Shown here one piece after another: positions 16,169-25,529 of a DNA stretch of 64,000 nucleotides (within the stretch, counting starts at the first letter, position 1; the number at the start of each line of letters is the position of its first letter). The stretch lies in NCBI RefSeq assembly GCF_002163675.1, contig NZ_CP019334.1, positions 258,001 to 322,000 on the forward strand, written 5' to 3'. Position numbers and translations under genes: made by a program. The notes under the pieces were generated by a model. It saw only the letters and a program-made list of their open reading frames with translations, did not search any database and was not told the origin of the DNA. This stretch comes from Polaribacter sp. SA4-12. Its GTDB lineage: Bacteria; Bacteroidota; Bacteroidia; Flavobacteriales; Flavobacteriaceae.

Positions 16169-18253
16169 ATGAAAGTACATATGAAAAGTAACATCGCAAT
16201 TGAGGATCAATATAAAAGGACACCTTTATTTGAAAAAGAAAATGTAAATTATCTTGTTCACGTTTTAAAAAGATTTAACACGGTACCTAAAGTAAACAAC
16301 ATTAATATTATTACTTCTAGTAATGAACCAGATGTGTTTAAAATTACCCCAAATAAATCGATTACAATAGGTGCTTTATATTTGAAAAACCCAGTTTTAG
16401 CTTTAGTTTACTTAAGATATGGTATCGAATGGCAACTTTGGTATAAAGCTTTAGGAAACGAAAAAAACGGAACTGCTTTATGTAATATTGCTGCGTTAGA
16501 AGTAACGAGAATATTTTATAAATTATTACCAAAAGACGATAAAGAAAAATTAAAAAACCTTGATTATTTTTTAATTAATTTGATTAAAAATGATGAAGAT
16601 TTAAATGCTGAAGCTTTATTAAAACATGAAGCTTTAGAGGCAATTCATGGATTGAATACAGAAAATAAAGTTTTTGAAGAATCTTGGAAACCTTTAATTA
16701 AAAACTTAGCAAAACCAACAGAATATTTATTAATGGCTGGTGGAGATCTTAGATTAAATATTGACGAAGTAGATTTGTTAAATAAATATGGTTGTAGACC
16801 TTTTCCTAGACCAGAAGCATTTACGTTTGCTTCTTCTACAGCTACAAGTGTTTCTAACTTTGCGTATGATAAGACAGATAAAGTAAGAAGTATTTTAATT
16901 AAGAATAGTTTAAAGAATGGTTTCAAGAAAACTGCTATTGAGTTTTCTGAATCTCTAAAAAACGACCTTAAAAGTATTTTTAAATTAAGTGATGAATGTC
17001 AAATAATTTTTTCTCCTTCAGGTACAGATTCTTCACTTCAAATAGCAGCGATTACTCAAATTATTACCGATAAAGAAATTACACATGTTTTAGTCGCTTC
17101 AGACGAAACAGGTAGTGGAGTTGCTGGTGCATTAAAAGGATGTCATTTCGAAAATAATACAGCGCTTAATTTTCCTGCTAAAAAAGGAGATGAAATTGAA
17201 GGATTTAGAGATATTGATTTGATTAAAATTCCTTTTAGAGATGAAAGCGGACAATTAAAATCTACTGCTCAATTAGATTCAGAAGTTTTTACAGCAATTT
17301 CAGAAACAAATAAATTAGGAAAACATATTGTTTTACATGTTATGGATCATTCTAAATTAGGATATCAATCTCCTAGTGAAGAAATGATGGAGAAATTGAA
17401 TACATTGAATGATTTGTCTATACAAGTTGTTATTGATGCTGCGCAACTTCGATTAGATCCTACAGACATACAAAGTTATTTAAAGAGTGGATATATTGTT
17501 AGTATTACAGGAAGTAAATACTTTACAGGACCTCCATATTCTGGCGCATTAATTTTTCCAGCAAAAGTGAGTAAGTCTATTGCTGCTGCAAAAAAGACGT
17601 TGCCAAATGGTTTAACTCAATATTACAATCATTCAGATTGGCCAACATCTTGGTTTTGTTCTAGAAACTTATCTGACGGCTTTAATTATGGTTCTTACAT
17701 GCGTTGGAAAGCTGCTATTGTAGAAATGGACAGGTATTATAAAACGCCAATTCTTTATAGAAATATGGGAATTGAAATGTTTTGCAACTTTGTAGAAGAT
17801 TCTATAAAAGAAGCTACTTTTTTACAATCGCTTTGTAGTGATGAGGCAAGTGAAAATAGATATGATAATGAGAAATTCGGAATACGAAATATCCGTACAA
17901 TTTTCCCTTTTTTCATCCTTAAAAATGAAGAAGTATTATCTGTTGATAAAGTGAAAAAGCTGTACGTATTGTTAAACTCAGATATTTCTGATCATTTTAA
18001 AGATTCACCTTTAGAAATTATTAGACTTGCTGCTCAAAAATGTCATATTGGACAAGCAGTGAATGTTAAATATGATAATGAACATCAAAGTGCTGTTTTA
18101 AGAATTAGTCTAGGAGCAAGGGTTATTTCTGAAAGTTGGATTAATAGAGATATTAGCATCTATTTTAAAAATATAGAAGCACAAATGAATGAGATTACTG
18201 TAATTATTAAAAAAATAGAATTGATTTTGAATACTCCTGAATTGATGCATTAA
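16169..18253 (+). CDS. Large fold-type I PLP-dependent enzyme-like protein
   Basis: 694 aa. Residues about 210-640 have class V aminotransferase/decarboxylase features: SPSGTDSS (282-289, phosphate loop), VIDAAQLRLDP with D423 and Q426, and TGSKYFTGPPYSGALIFP with K450 as the likely Schiff-base lysine. The first 210 residues are a helical extension I do not recognise, and the C-terminal 80 residues look like the small domain. The reaction is unknown; cysteine desulfurase is unlikely because no catalytic Cys loop is seen. It is 132 bp from ribA on the same strand and followed by a strong terminator. Alternative start: the second Met, 12 bp on. Confidence 0.75.
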   Translation: MKVHMKSNIAIEDQYKRTPLFEKENVNYLVHVLKRFNTVPKVNNINIITSSNEPDVFKITPNKSITIGALYLKNPVLALVYLRYGIEWQLWYKALGNEKNGTALCNIAALEVTRIFYKLLPKDDKEKLKNLDYFLINLIKNDEDLNAEALLKHEALEAIHGLNTENKVFEESWKPLIKNLAKPTEYLLMAGGDLRLNIDEVDLLNKYGCRPFPRPEAFTFASSTATSVSNFAYDKTDKVRSILIKNSLKNGFKKTAIEFSESLKNDLKSIFKLSDECQIIFSPSGTDSSLQIAAITQIITDKEITHVLVASDETGSGVAGALKGCHFENNTALNFPAKKGDEIEGFRDIDLIKIPFRDESGQLKSTAQLDSEVFTAISETNKLGKHIVLHVMDHSKLGYQSPSEEMMEKLNTLNDLSIQVVIDAAQLRLDPTDIQSYLKSGYIVSITGSKYFTGPPYSGALIFPAKVSKSIAAAKKTLPNGLTQYYNHSDWPTSWFCSRNLSDGFNYGSYMRWKAAIVEMDRYYKTPILYRNMGIEMFCNFVEDSIKEATFLQSLCSDEASENRYDNEKFGIRNIRTIFPFFILKNEEVLSVDKVKKLYVLLNSDISDHFKDSPLEIIRLAAQKCHIGQAVNVKYDNEHQSAVLRISLGARVISESWINRDISIYFKNIEAQMNEITVIIKKIELILNTPELMH

Positions 18254-18281
18254 AAATCAAGTAGAAATATTGTTTTAACTA

Positions 18282-18315
18282 AAGAATCCTCACAATTTTG
18301 TGAGGATTCTTTTTT
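18282..18315. terminator. Bidirectional terminator
   Basis: A 14-bp perfect stem (18282-18295 with 18298-18311; core GAATCCTCACA) followed by Ts on the plus strand. It separates the PLP-fold gene from the convergent hydrolase. Confidence 0.85.
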
Positions 18316-18341
18316 GATATAATTTCAAAAGAAACTCATTA

Positions 18342-19295
18342 CTATTTATCGTCTTTAAAAAAGTTAATTAGAATTTGAGTAAGTTCTTTAGGTTTATCTT
18401 CTTGTATAAAGTGATTAGATTCTAAAATATAATGTTTCCTGTTTTTAGCGCCAATAATATTTTTTTGCAAAATACTGTCTTTTCCTTTCCACATTAAATC
18501 ATCATGATTTCCCCAAATAGTCATAAATGGTTTTGTAAATAAGTTTAGTTTTTTATTTAATTCTCTATTTATAATTGCCTCTTTATCGTCTTTATCCAAA
18601 GGAATCATAGAAGGGAATTTTCTAACCGAAATAAAGTCAGATTTGTTTTTAAAAGCAGTATCGTATTTAGATTTTATAGAATCGGATAGTTTTGTATTAG
18701 AACCCCAATCCATAATATTTCCTGCAGAAAAAGAAGGTTCATTTTTAGCATAGTCTACAAATCCTAAGAAGCTTTTAGGAATAATTTCATCTCCTTCAAA
18801 TAAATAGCTATAAGAAACAGCCACTTTATGAAACAATTCAGGATTTTTAGCGACAATTCTTAAAGATATCATTCCTCCCCAATCATGTGCAAATAAATGT
18901 ATGTTCTTTAATTTAAGATTGTCAATAAACTTTTGCAACCATTTTGTTTGATTTGAATACGTAATAAGAGTTGAATCTGTGGGTTTATCTGAATATCCAA
19001 AACCTACAAGATCAGGAATTATAACTCTATAGTTTTGTTGAACTAGAAGAGGAGCAATATTTCGATAAACAAATGAGCTGTTAGGTTCACCGTGTAATAA
19101 AAGGATGGTAGGGTTTTCTTTGTTCCCAATATCCAAGTAAGCCATTTTAATGTCGTTGTCTACTTGTGTAAATTTATACTGCTGTTTTGTAGAAAAATCA
19201 ATTTTAAAATTTTCTGGATTCCTTTTTTTTACATTTTGGCAAGAAGTAAAAAGTAAGCTTAAAGAAAAGATGAATAGGAGAATTTTGTTTTTCAT
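18342..19295 (-). CDS. Haloalkane dehalogenase-like alpha/beta-hydrolase lipoprotein
   Basis: 317 aa with a lipoprotein signal ending LLFTSC (C19), so it is probably membrane-anchored in the periplasm. The hydrolase core shows LHGEPNSSFVYRN (E70 at the halide-site position of DhlA-type enzymes), GFGYSDKP, AHDWGG with Asp138 as nucleophile, the acid region in WGNHDDLMWKG, and the late His in ESNHFIQEDKP. An Asp nucleophile with HGEP and DWGG favours haloalkane dehalogenase or epoxide hydrolase over an esterase. The natural substrate is unknown; marine halogenated compounds are possible. Monocistronic. Confidence 0.75.
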   Translation of the reverse strand: MKNKILLFIFSLSLLFTSCQNVKKRNPENFKIDFSTKQQYKFTQVDNDIKMAYLDIGNKENPTILLLHGEPNSSFVYRNIAPLLVQQNYRVIIPDLVGFGYSDKPTDSTLITYSNQTKWLQKFIDNLKLKNIHLFAHDWGGMISLRIVAKNPELFHKVAVSYSYLFEGDEIIPKSFLGFVDYAKNEPSFSAGNIMDWGSNTKLSDSIKSKYDTAFKNKSDFISVRKFPSMIPLDKDDKEAIINRELNKKLNLFTKPFMTIWGNHDDLMWKGKDSILQKNIIGAKNRKHYILESNHFIQEDKPKELTQILINFFKDDK

Positions 19296-19383
19296 GTTTT
19301 TGAAAGTAAGGGAATTAGTAATAAACTAAGATAACCTTTTTTGAGTCAAATATCAATATCAAAAGAGCGCTTTTTTAAGCAAA

Positions 19384-19411
19384 AAAAACCTCACAAATTT
19401 GTGAGGTTTTT
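19384..19411. terminator. Terminator of the OmpH gene
   Basis: A 28-bp perfect palindrome (core CCTCACAAATTTGTGAGG) flanked by As on the left, which form a T-run on the minus strand. Confidence 0.8.
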
Positions 19412-19431
19412 CTATTTTAAAATAAGAATAA

Positions 19432-19950
19432 TTATTTTTCTGCTTTAGGAATTTCTATGCCTAAATTCTTTAAAACTAGTTCCGTAATATCAAAATTAGT
19501 ATCTATGTAAGCAAACTCGTTTCCAGATATTGTTAAAACTTGCGTATAATTTTCAGCTTTTGAAACTAATGTAATTGCCTCACTTAATTTTCTGTATAAA
19601 GGACGCATTAGTTCTTCACTTTTTAATTGCATTAACTTATTACCATTTTGTTGGTATTTTTTAATATCAGCCTCCATTTCAGCAAGTTCTTTGTAATCGG
19701 CCTTTCTTACTGCATCTTCCATGGTTTTTTCATTTTTCTTAAAAGCATCAATTTTTGTTTGATATTCTTTTAGTTTTATTGAAAAAGAAGAATCTAATTT
19801 TGCACCATAAGCTTGAGACCTTTTAGCAACAATCTTTGTTTCTGGCATCAGCTTTACAATATATTCACTATCTACTGTACCAACTTTAGATTGAGCAATA
19901 GAAACGGTGCTTAATAAAGCAATACAAATAAAGATAATTTTTGATTTCAT
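19432..19950 (-). CDS. OmpH/Skp-family periplasmic chaperone
   Basis: 172 aa with a clear signal peptide (cleavage near SIAQ-SK). After it comes KVGTVDSEYIVKLMPETK, the usual Skp opening strand, then long charged coiled-coil tentacle helices (about residues 50-125) and a closing strand region (FAYIDTNFDITELVLKNLGI). The family binds unfolded outer-membrane proteins in the periplasm. It has its own promoter box (19973-19980) and terminator. Confidence 0.85.
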   Translation of the reverse strand: MKSKIIFICIALLSTVSIAQSKVGTVDSEYIVKLMPETKIVAKRSQAYGAKLDSSFSIKLKEYQTKIDAFKKNEKTMEDAVRKADYKELAEMEADIKKYQQNGNKLMQLKSEELMRPLYRKLSEAITLVSKAENYTQVLTISGNEFAYIDTNFDITELVLKNLGIEIPKAEK

Positions 19951-19972
19951 GTTTTTGTTTTTTTTTGTGAGA

Positions 19973-19980
19973 CAAAGATA
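19973..19980 (-). promoter_or_regulatory. -7 box for the OmpH gene
   Basis: TATCTTTG on the minus strand, 22 bp before the ATG. Confidence 0.55.
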
Positions 19981-20007
19981 TAAAAGTGAATGAATTACGA
20001 AAGTCTG

Positions 20008-20931
20008 TTAACTGTTTGTTTTGTTAATTTTATCAGAAATTTTAGCAATAATAGTGTTTAAATCTGTTAGATAATCAAACCACAATGTATTTTCATCCTT
20101 TTTAAACCAAGTTAGTTGTCTTTTAGCAAATCTTCTGGTGTTTTTTTTGATTTCTGAAATTGCAAATTCTTTCGTAAAATCTTCATCAAAATAAGAAAAC
20201 AGTTCTCTATACCCAACAGTTTGTAATGCATTTAAACTTTTATTAGGATAGAGTTCTTTTGCTTCTTCTAGCAAACCATTTTCTATCATAATATCTACAC
20301 GTTGGTTAATTCTTGCGTAAATAATTTCTCTATCGGCATTTAAACCAACTTTAATAGATGTAAAGTTTCGTGGTGCTTTGGGTTTATTTTTAAAAGTAGA
20401 ATAAGGTATTCCAGAACCGATACAAACTTCTAAAGCCCTAGTTACTCTTTTAGGGTTTTCAATTTCAATTGCATTGTAGGTTTCAATATCTAATTCTTTT
20501 AATTTTTCTTGAAGATATTCTAAGCCTTTGGTTTCTAATTCTTCTGTTAACGTTTCTCTAATTTTTGGATCTACTTCTGGAAAATAATCTAGCCCTTTTA
20601 AAACTGCATCTACATATAAACCAGAACCACCAACCATAATCTGAACTGGATTTTCTTTAAAAAGTTCATCTAATTTTGATAATGCATCTCTTTCGAAAGA
20701 ACCTACATTATAATCATCAAAAATACTTCTGTTTTGTATAAAATGATGTTTTGCAGCTGCCAATTCATCAGTTTCAGGAACCGCAGTTCCTATTCTCATT
20801 TCTTTATAAAACTGTCTAGAATCACAAGAAATAATGTCTGCTTTAAAATGTTTTGCTAGTTGAATACTTAATGCAGTTTTACCAATAGCAGTAGGACCAA
20901 CAATGGTAATTAGAAAGTTATTAGATGTCAT
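20008..20931 (-). CDS. miaA: tRNA dimethylallyltransferase
   Basis: A 307-aa enzyme that transfers dimethylallyl to N6 of A37 in tRNAs reading U-starting codons. The P-loop is GPTAIGKTAL (residues 12-21), then DIISCDSRQFYKEMRIGTA (Asp34-type catalytic region), HFIQN, VGGSGLYVDAVLKGL and the C-terminal TRRFAKRQLTWFKK. The length is normal. It lies 2 bp downstream of the ion-channel gene, so the two share an operon. Confidence 0.96.
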   Translation of the reverse strand: MTSNNFLITIVGPTAIGKTALSIQLAKHFKADIISCDSRQFYKEMRIGTAVPETDELAAAKHHFIQNRSIFDDYNVGSFERDALSKLDELFKENPVQIMVGGSGLYVDAVLKGLDYFPEVDPKIRETLTEELETKGLEYLQEKLKELDIETYNAIEIENPKRVTRALEVCIGSGIPYSTFKNKPKAPRNFTSIKVGLNADREIIYARINQRVDIMIENGLLEEAKELYPNKSLNALQTVGYRELFSYFDEDFTKEFAISEIKKNTRRFAKRQLTWFKKDENTLWFDYLTDLNTIIAKISDKINKTNS

Positions 20932-20933
20932 TT

Positions 20934-21758
20934 TTAATTTAATTTACTACCACATTTATAACAAAATTCTGCTCCATCTTTATGATTTTCAGCTAAACAA
21001 CTTGGACAAGATTGTGTATTTGTATGTACTTTTTTATCATTGGTTTTTGTCATTTCTGAACTAACTATTCCAGTAGGAATCGCAATAATTCCATAACCTA
21101 AAATCATAATAATACTTGCAATAAATTGCCCTAATGGTGTATGAGGAGCAATGTCTCCATAACCAACTGTAGTTAGTGTTACAATTGCCCAATAAACACT
21201 TCTAGGTATGCTTGTAAAACCATTTTCTGCACCTTCTACCATGTACATTACTGTACCTAATATCACGCATAAAATAATTACAAAAAACAGGAATACTGCA
21301 ATTTTGGCCCTACTCGCTTTTAAAGCAATTAGTAATTTATTTGATGCACCAATATATCTTGCTAATTTTAAAATTCTAAAGATTCTTAATAAACGTAAAG
21401 CTCTTAATGCTGCTAAATGATGACCACCAATAAAGAATAATGATAAGTATTTAGGTATTGTGGAAAGTAAATCTATAATACCGTAAAAGCTAAAAATATA
21501 TTTTAGTGGTTTTTTTATAGAGATAATTCTAAAAATATATTCTAGAGAAAATAGAATCGTAATTACCCATTCAGAAATATTTAAGAAGTTATGATATTTA
21601 GCATCAAAACTCTCTACACTCTCAAGCATTACTAATAAAATACTTGCAAGAATAGCAATTAGTAAAATTACATCGAAAAATTTACCAGCCCTGGTATCGG
21701 CTTCATAAATAATTTCATGAATTCTATGTTTCCAAGATGGTTTTTTTGTGTTACTCAA
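20934..21758 (-). CDS. Voltage-gated potassium channel-like protein with zinc ribbon
   Basis: 274 aa with six TM segments. S4 carries regularly spaced arginines (ALRALRLLRIFRILKLAR, about 117-134); the pore selectivity filter is TTVGYGD (196-202), specific for K+. A C-terminal cytosolic zinc ribbon has CPSC (251-254) and CYKC (266-269). It is a bacterial Kv-type subunit, expected to form tetramers in the inner membrane. The gene is directly upstream of miaA (2-bp gap). Confidence 0.9.
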   Translation of the reverse strand: MSNTKKPSWKHRIHEIIYEADTRAGKFFDVILLIAILASILLVMLESVESFDAKYHNFLNISEWVITILFSLEYIFRIISIKKPLKYIFSFYGIIDLLSTIPKYLSLFFIGGHHLAALRALRLLRIFRILKLARYIGASNKLLIALKASRAKIAVFLFFVIILCVILGTVMYMVEGAENGFTSIPRSVYWAIVTLTTVGYGDIAPHTPLGQFIASIIMILGYGIIAIPTGIVSSEMTKTNDKKVHTNTQSCPSCLAENHKDGAEFCYKCGSKLN

Positions 21759-21796
21759 GTTATTTTTTTTTGTAAAATTACAAATATATATTTAGT

Positions 21797-23743
21797 CTAT
21801 TTTTTTTCTAAGATTATATATCCACTTTCCGAAATAATAATTTGCTTATAAAACTCTTTTAAAGCATAATATTCTTCTACAGAATAGTGCGTTTTTAATA
21901 TGTTTAGCCTAACAGAAAGTCTAATTAAGTTTCCTTCCTTTACAGTACTAAGCACAAAGCGACCTCCTTTATTTGGTAATGAAATTGCTTTGTTTTCTGG
22001 TAATTTTACAATTTTAAAATTCTCAGGAATGGTTAAGCTTATATAATAATTACTTCTTCTAGTGTACGCAAAATCTACAGGATAATTTCTTTCTTTTAGT
22101 TTGAAAGGATTTTCTTTAATTTGATCAAAAAGAAAAGGGTTGATTCTTATTTTAGAACCTAAGTTTTCACTTGTTTCAAACCTTACTTTAAAAAATTCTT
22201 GTATAGGTTTATCAAGAGAATTTAATGCTTTAACCTTATAGTCTTCAACTTTTATGTCTTGGTTTTTAGTTTCAAAATCTTCTAAATAGCCTTCTTCGCT
22301 TTTTAAAGAAATAACTTTTCTCTGTTTAGATGCAGAATAACCAGTTTTTCTAATCATTAAATCACCGTTAAATATACTATCTTCATTTAAATCTAGTTTA
22401 ACAGATGTGCTAACTGAAGAGCTATATTTTGGTTTTAGTTTTATCCAAGAACTCTTTTTTTTATAATTAATAATTCTTGCTTCTCCATTTAAAGTTCTAA
22501 CAGGAAGTTGACCAAAAGGTAGAAATTTATCTGTTGCATCTAAAAAATAAGTTTGCTTATCAATAACTGTTTTTACAATAACATAATTGTAATCATAAAT
22601 AACAGGAAATAGCTTTGTAGGTATCCCATTATTCCTTGTTGATAAAACAACTAAATCTGCATCAAGATTTGCTGCTTTTAAACTATTGTATAATGAAATA
22701 TTTATTTCGCCAACATCGCCTATTTTTTCTTGAAATGCTTGTTTTACTTTCGCATCTTCATTCGTCCAATATTTATCATTCCATATATAATGATTTTTAA
22801 TAAATTGATATATTTTTTTAGTTCTTTCTAAAATGTTTTCTGTGGTTAGAATTTCTTCAGGAATATTCTTTTTAAAAAAACTTTTTTTAGAAGTTTGATT
22901 GTTGAAAAATTGCTTTTTTAAACTTTTATCTGCTTGTTCCCAGGTAGTTGTTAAATTATCTATAACACCTCTATAACTTGTAATTGATTTTATATCGAAA
23001 GTAATTTTAGAGATATAATTTTTTTTACTTAACATGTAATCTTCCTCTTTAAATGCAGGAATATTACTCATCCCATAAGAGAAAACAGCACAGTCTCCAT
23101 CTCCAATACCATCTATATAAACACAATTTTTATGAATGGATGGGGCATCTTTATCTAGTTTTAAATAACCAGAAATTTTGTTATTATATGTGTAGTTTCC
23201 TAAAATTGAAATATCTAATTCACTTTTTATTTTTGGAATTTCAGATTGAAAATTCCAATCTTTAATACTTAAATATGGTGATATAATACTGTATTTATAT
23301 TCTATAACTGATCCTACTTTTATATTGGGAAGAGTAAACTTTTTTTCTATCCAATTTTCACCTTCTTTTAGTGTAAATATATCTTTATCTAATAGATGTG
23401 TTTTATTTGAGGTGCCAATGTCTGTTAAGTTATATGTAATTGCACTAATATTTTTTACTCTTTGTTTTTTATATAAGTTAATAGAAATATCAGCTAAATC
23501 AAAAGCAGATTTATCTAAAATTTTAATTCTGTAATAATAATCTGTTCTGGGTATTTCATCATTATTTCTATCAGGAAATCGATTTGCATGTTCATATAAA
23601 ACAACAGCAGTTGCCGTAGAATCTTTATCGTAAATTGTCATTTTTAATTCTTCTAAAGTAGTTTGTCCCATTTTAGAAGATTTCTTTTCTTGTGCAATTA
23701 GAATACTAGAAAAAAGTAGGAGTATTAAGGCAATTTTTTTCAT
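21797..23743 (-). CDS. Exported DUF3857 / transglutaminase-like protein
   Basis: 648 aa with a signal peptide (cleavage near LIAQ-EK). The N-terminal half is the beta-rich DUF3857 domain; the middle (about residues 300-430) is transglutaminase-like, ending with FLDATD. The usual catalytic Cys and His are not evident at the expected places (SLYNSLKAANLDADLVV; NYVIV), so it may be inactive as a protease or transglutaminase. Its ATG directly abuts the stop of the exonuclease gene, so it is the last gene of that operon. Role unknown; cell-envelope location is likely. Confidence 0.75.
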   Translation of the reverse strand: MKKIALILLLFSSILIAQEKKSSKMGQTTLEELKMTIYDKDSTATAVVLYEHANRFPDRNNDEIPRTDYYYRIKILDKSAFDLADISINLYKKQRVKNISAITYNLTDIGTSNKTHLLDKDIFTLKEGENWIEKKFTLPNIKVGSVIEYKYSIISPYLSIKDWNFQSEIPKIKSELDISILGNYTYNNKISGYLKLDKDAPSIHKNCVYIDGIGDGDCAVFSYGMSNIPAFKEEDYMLSKKNYISKITFDIKSITSYRGVIDNLTTTWEQADKSLKKQFFNNQTSKKSFFKKNIPEEILTTENILERTKKIYQFIKNHYIWNDKYWTNEDAKVKQAFQEKIGDVGEINISLYNSLKAANLDADLVVLSTRNNGIPTKLFPVIYDYNYVIVKTVIDKQTYFLDATDKFLPFGQLPVRTLNGEARIINYKKKSSWIKLKPKYSSSVSTSVKLDLNEDSIFNGDLMIRKTGYSASKQRKVISLKSEEGYLEDFETKNQDIKVEDYKVKALNSLDKPIQEFFKVRFETSENLGSKIRINPFLFDQIKENPFKLKERNYPVDFAYTRRSNYYISLTIPENFKIVKLPENKAISLPNKGGRFVLSTVKEGNLIRLSVRLNILKTHYSVEEYYALKEFYKQIIISESGYIILEKK

Positions 23744-24823
23744 TTACAATCTAATAATTTTCTGAACTTTATTTTTATTGATGTAATTCTTTATAATATT
23801 TTTAGCTTGTATTTTATTCTCAACCGGTGTTAAAACGGCTTTTAAAATATCTAATTGATTTTCTTGAAAATTTAAATTTGTATATCCAAAACCAAAGATT
23901 TCATTCTGTTCAATTAAAATAATTGCATTTTCTTCAACTTCTCTTCCTTTTTCAATGATAATAAAGTCTTCATTGTTAAAATTTTGAGCGATTGTTGTAT
24001 GTTTCTTATTAAAATTGAATTTTGGTGATAAAACTTCTAATTCTATAGCGTATTTTAATTGTGTAAAAAGTTCATTTCCTGTTTCATCAAAAGAAATAGT
24101 TTCTGCTCTTTCTTGAATTTTAACGGCCCTTTTTGTTATTTTTAAAAAGAGTTTGTTTACTTCTGATTTAATATTTTTTCCTCTTCCTAAATAAATAACT
24201 TTACCATTAGTATCATGAACATAAAATACACCCTGAACCGTTGGTATTTCGTCTATTAAACTTTTTAGTTTTTGTTTTTGATTCCTTTGGTCAAAGTATT
24301 TTATAGAACTTTGTATAATCGATTTACCTGTGTCTTTTTCAAGTAATAGTTTAAATAACTGAACAGTTGCTAAAGCATCTCCAGAAGCTCTATGTCTATC
24401 AGTCATAGGAATTCCTAAAGATTTTGTAAGTTTTCCTAAACTATAAGATGGTTGATCTAATATTAATTTCTGACTTAATTCTACAGTACATAAAGTGTTA
24501 CTGTTAAATTCATAACCCAATCGGTCAAATTCTGTGCGTAAAATTCTATAGTCGAAAGCAGTATTGTGGGCTACTAAAATACAATCTGAAGTAATTTCTA
24601 TAATTCGCTTTGCAACCTCATAGAATTTAGGTGCATTTTTAAGCATTTTGTTGTTAATTCCTGTCAGTTTTACAACAAATTCTTGAATTGGTTTTTCCGG
24701 GTTTACTAGACTAATGAATTGATCTACAATAGTGTGTCCATCATATCTATAGATGGCAATTTCTGTTACTCCTTCTTCATTAAATTTCCCTCCAGTTGTT
24801 TCAATATCTAAGATTACGTACAA
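23744..24823 (-). CDS. DnaQ-like 3'-5' exonuclease fused to a GIY-YIG-like domain
   Basis: The exonuclease domain (about residues 1-165) has LDIETTGG (Exo I, D-x-E), HNTAFDYRIL (Exo II) and HRASGDALAT (Exo III, H...D), as in the DNA polymerase III epsilon family. A second part (about 190-290) with GVFYVHDTNGKVIYLGRGKN is UvrC/GIY-YIG-like, a combination known from Bacteroidota epsilon-like proteins. I chose a TTG at 24823 (LYVILDIETTGG) because the family starts there, an A/G-rich leader precedes it, and it clears the upstream gene; an ATG at 24886 would overlap that gene by 38 bp and add 21 unconserved residues. Likely DNA repair or proofreading. Confidence 0.8.
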   Translation of the reverse strand: MYVILDIETTGGKFNEEGVTEIAIYRYDGHTIVDQFISLVNPEKPIQEFVVKLTGINNKMLKNAPKFYEVAKRIIEITSDCILVAHNTAFDYRILRTEFDRLGYEFNSNTLCTVELSQKLILDQPSYSLGKLTKSLGIPMTDRHRASGDALATVQLFKLLLEKDTGKSIIQSSIKYFDQRNQKQKLKSLIDEIPTVQGVFYVHDTNGKVIYLGRGKNIKSEVNKLFLKITKRAVKIQERAETISFDETGNELFTQLKYAIELEVLSPKFNFNKKHTTIAQNFNNEDFIIIEKGREVEENAIILIEQNEIFGFGYTNLNFQENQLDILKAVLTPVENKIQAKNIIKNYINKNKVQKIIRL

Positions 24824-24848
24824 ATTATTTTTCTTTAAGCTAAATTTA

Positions 24849-25529
24849 CTAATTATAATTTCTATTACCAAATATAGAGCTACCAACTCTTATCATCGTA
24901 CTTCCATTTGCAATTGCTAGTGGATAATCTCCACTCATTCCCATAGACAGCGTTTGCAGTTTACAGTTTAAAGTATCTGTTATTTTTTTTTGTTTCTCAA
25001 AAAAGGTTTTAAGCGATAAAAACTCTTCTTGTAATTGTTGTTGATCTTCTGTAAATGTAGCCATTCCCATAAAACCAACAATTTTTATATGCTCTAAATT
25101 TGCGAGTTCTTCAGATACTAAAATACTTTCAATTTCATCAAACGAAAAACCAAACTTTGTTTCTTCTTTGGCTATTTTTACTTGTAATAAGCAATCAATA
25201 ACTCTATCGTTTTTTTTTGCTTGTTTATTAATTTCTTTCAGGGTTTTAAATTTATCAACTCCATGAATTAAATTAACAAAAGGTGCCATGTATTTTACCT
25301 TATTACTCTGTAAATGACCAATCATGTGCCATTGAATATCTTTAGGTAAAATGGCATGTTTATCAACCATTTCCTGAATCTTATTCTCGCCAAAAATTCG
25401 TTGACCAGCATCATAAGCTTCTTGTAAGTCTGTAATAGGTTTGGTTTTAGAAACTGCGACTAATGTTACATTTTCTGGTAATTTGTTCTTAATTTGAAGT
25501 AAGTTTTCTTTAATCATATCAGAATTCAT
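24849..25529 (-). CDS. YggS family PLP homeostasis protein
   Basis: 226 aa, the single-domain alanine-racemase fold. The PLP lysine lies in LVAVSKTKP (about K28), with GENKIQEM, WHMIGHLQSNK and the C-terminal LSMGMSGDYPLAI and RVGSSIFG phosphate-binding segments. The family buffers pyridoxal phosphate and affects amino-acid metabolism; no catalytic activity is firmly known. The ATG overlaps the DUF1015 stop by 11 bp; a second ATG four codons in would remove the overlap. Confidence 0.93.
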   Translation of the reverse strand: MNSDMIKENLLQIKNKLPENVTLVAVSKTKPITDLQEAYDAGQRIFGENKIQEMVDKHAILPKDIQWHMIGHLQSNKVKYMAPFVNLIHGVDKFKTLKEINKQAKKNDRVIDCLLQVKIAKEETKFGFSFDEIESILVSEELANLEHIKIVGFMGMATFTEDQQQLQEEFLSLKTFFEKQKKITDTLNCKLQTLSMGMSGDYPLAIANGSTMIRVGSSIFGNRNYN

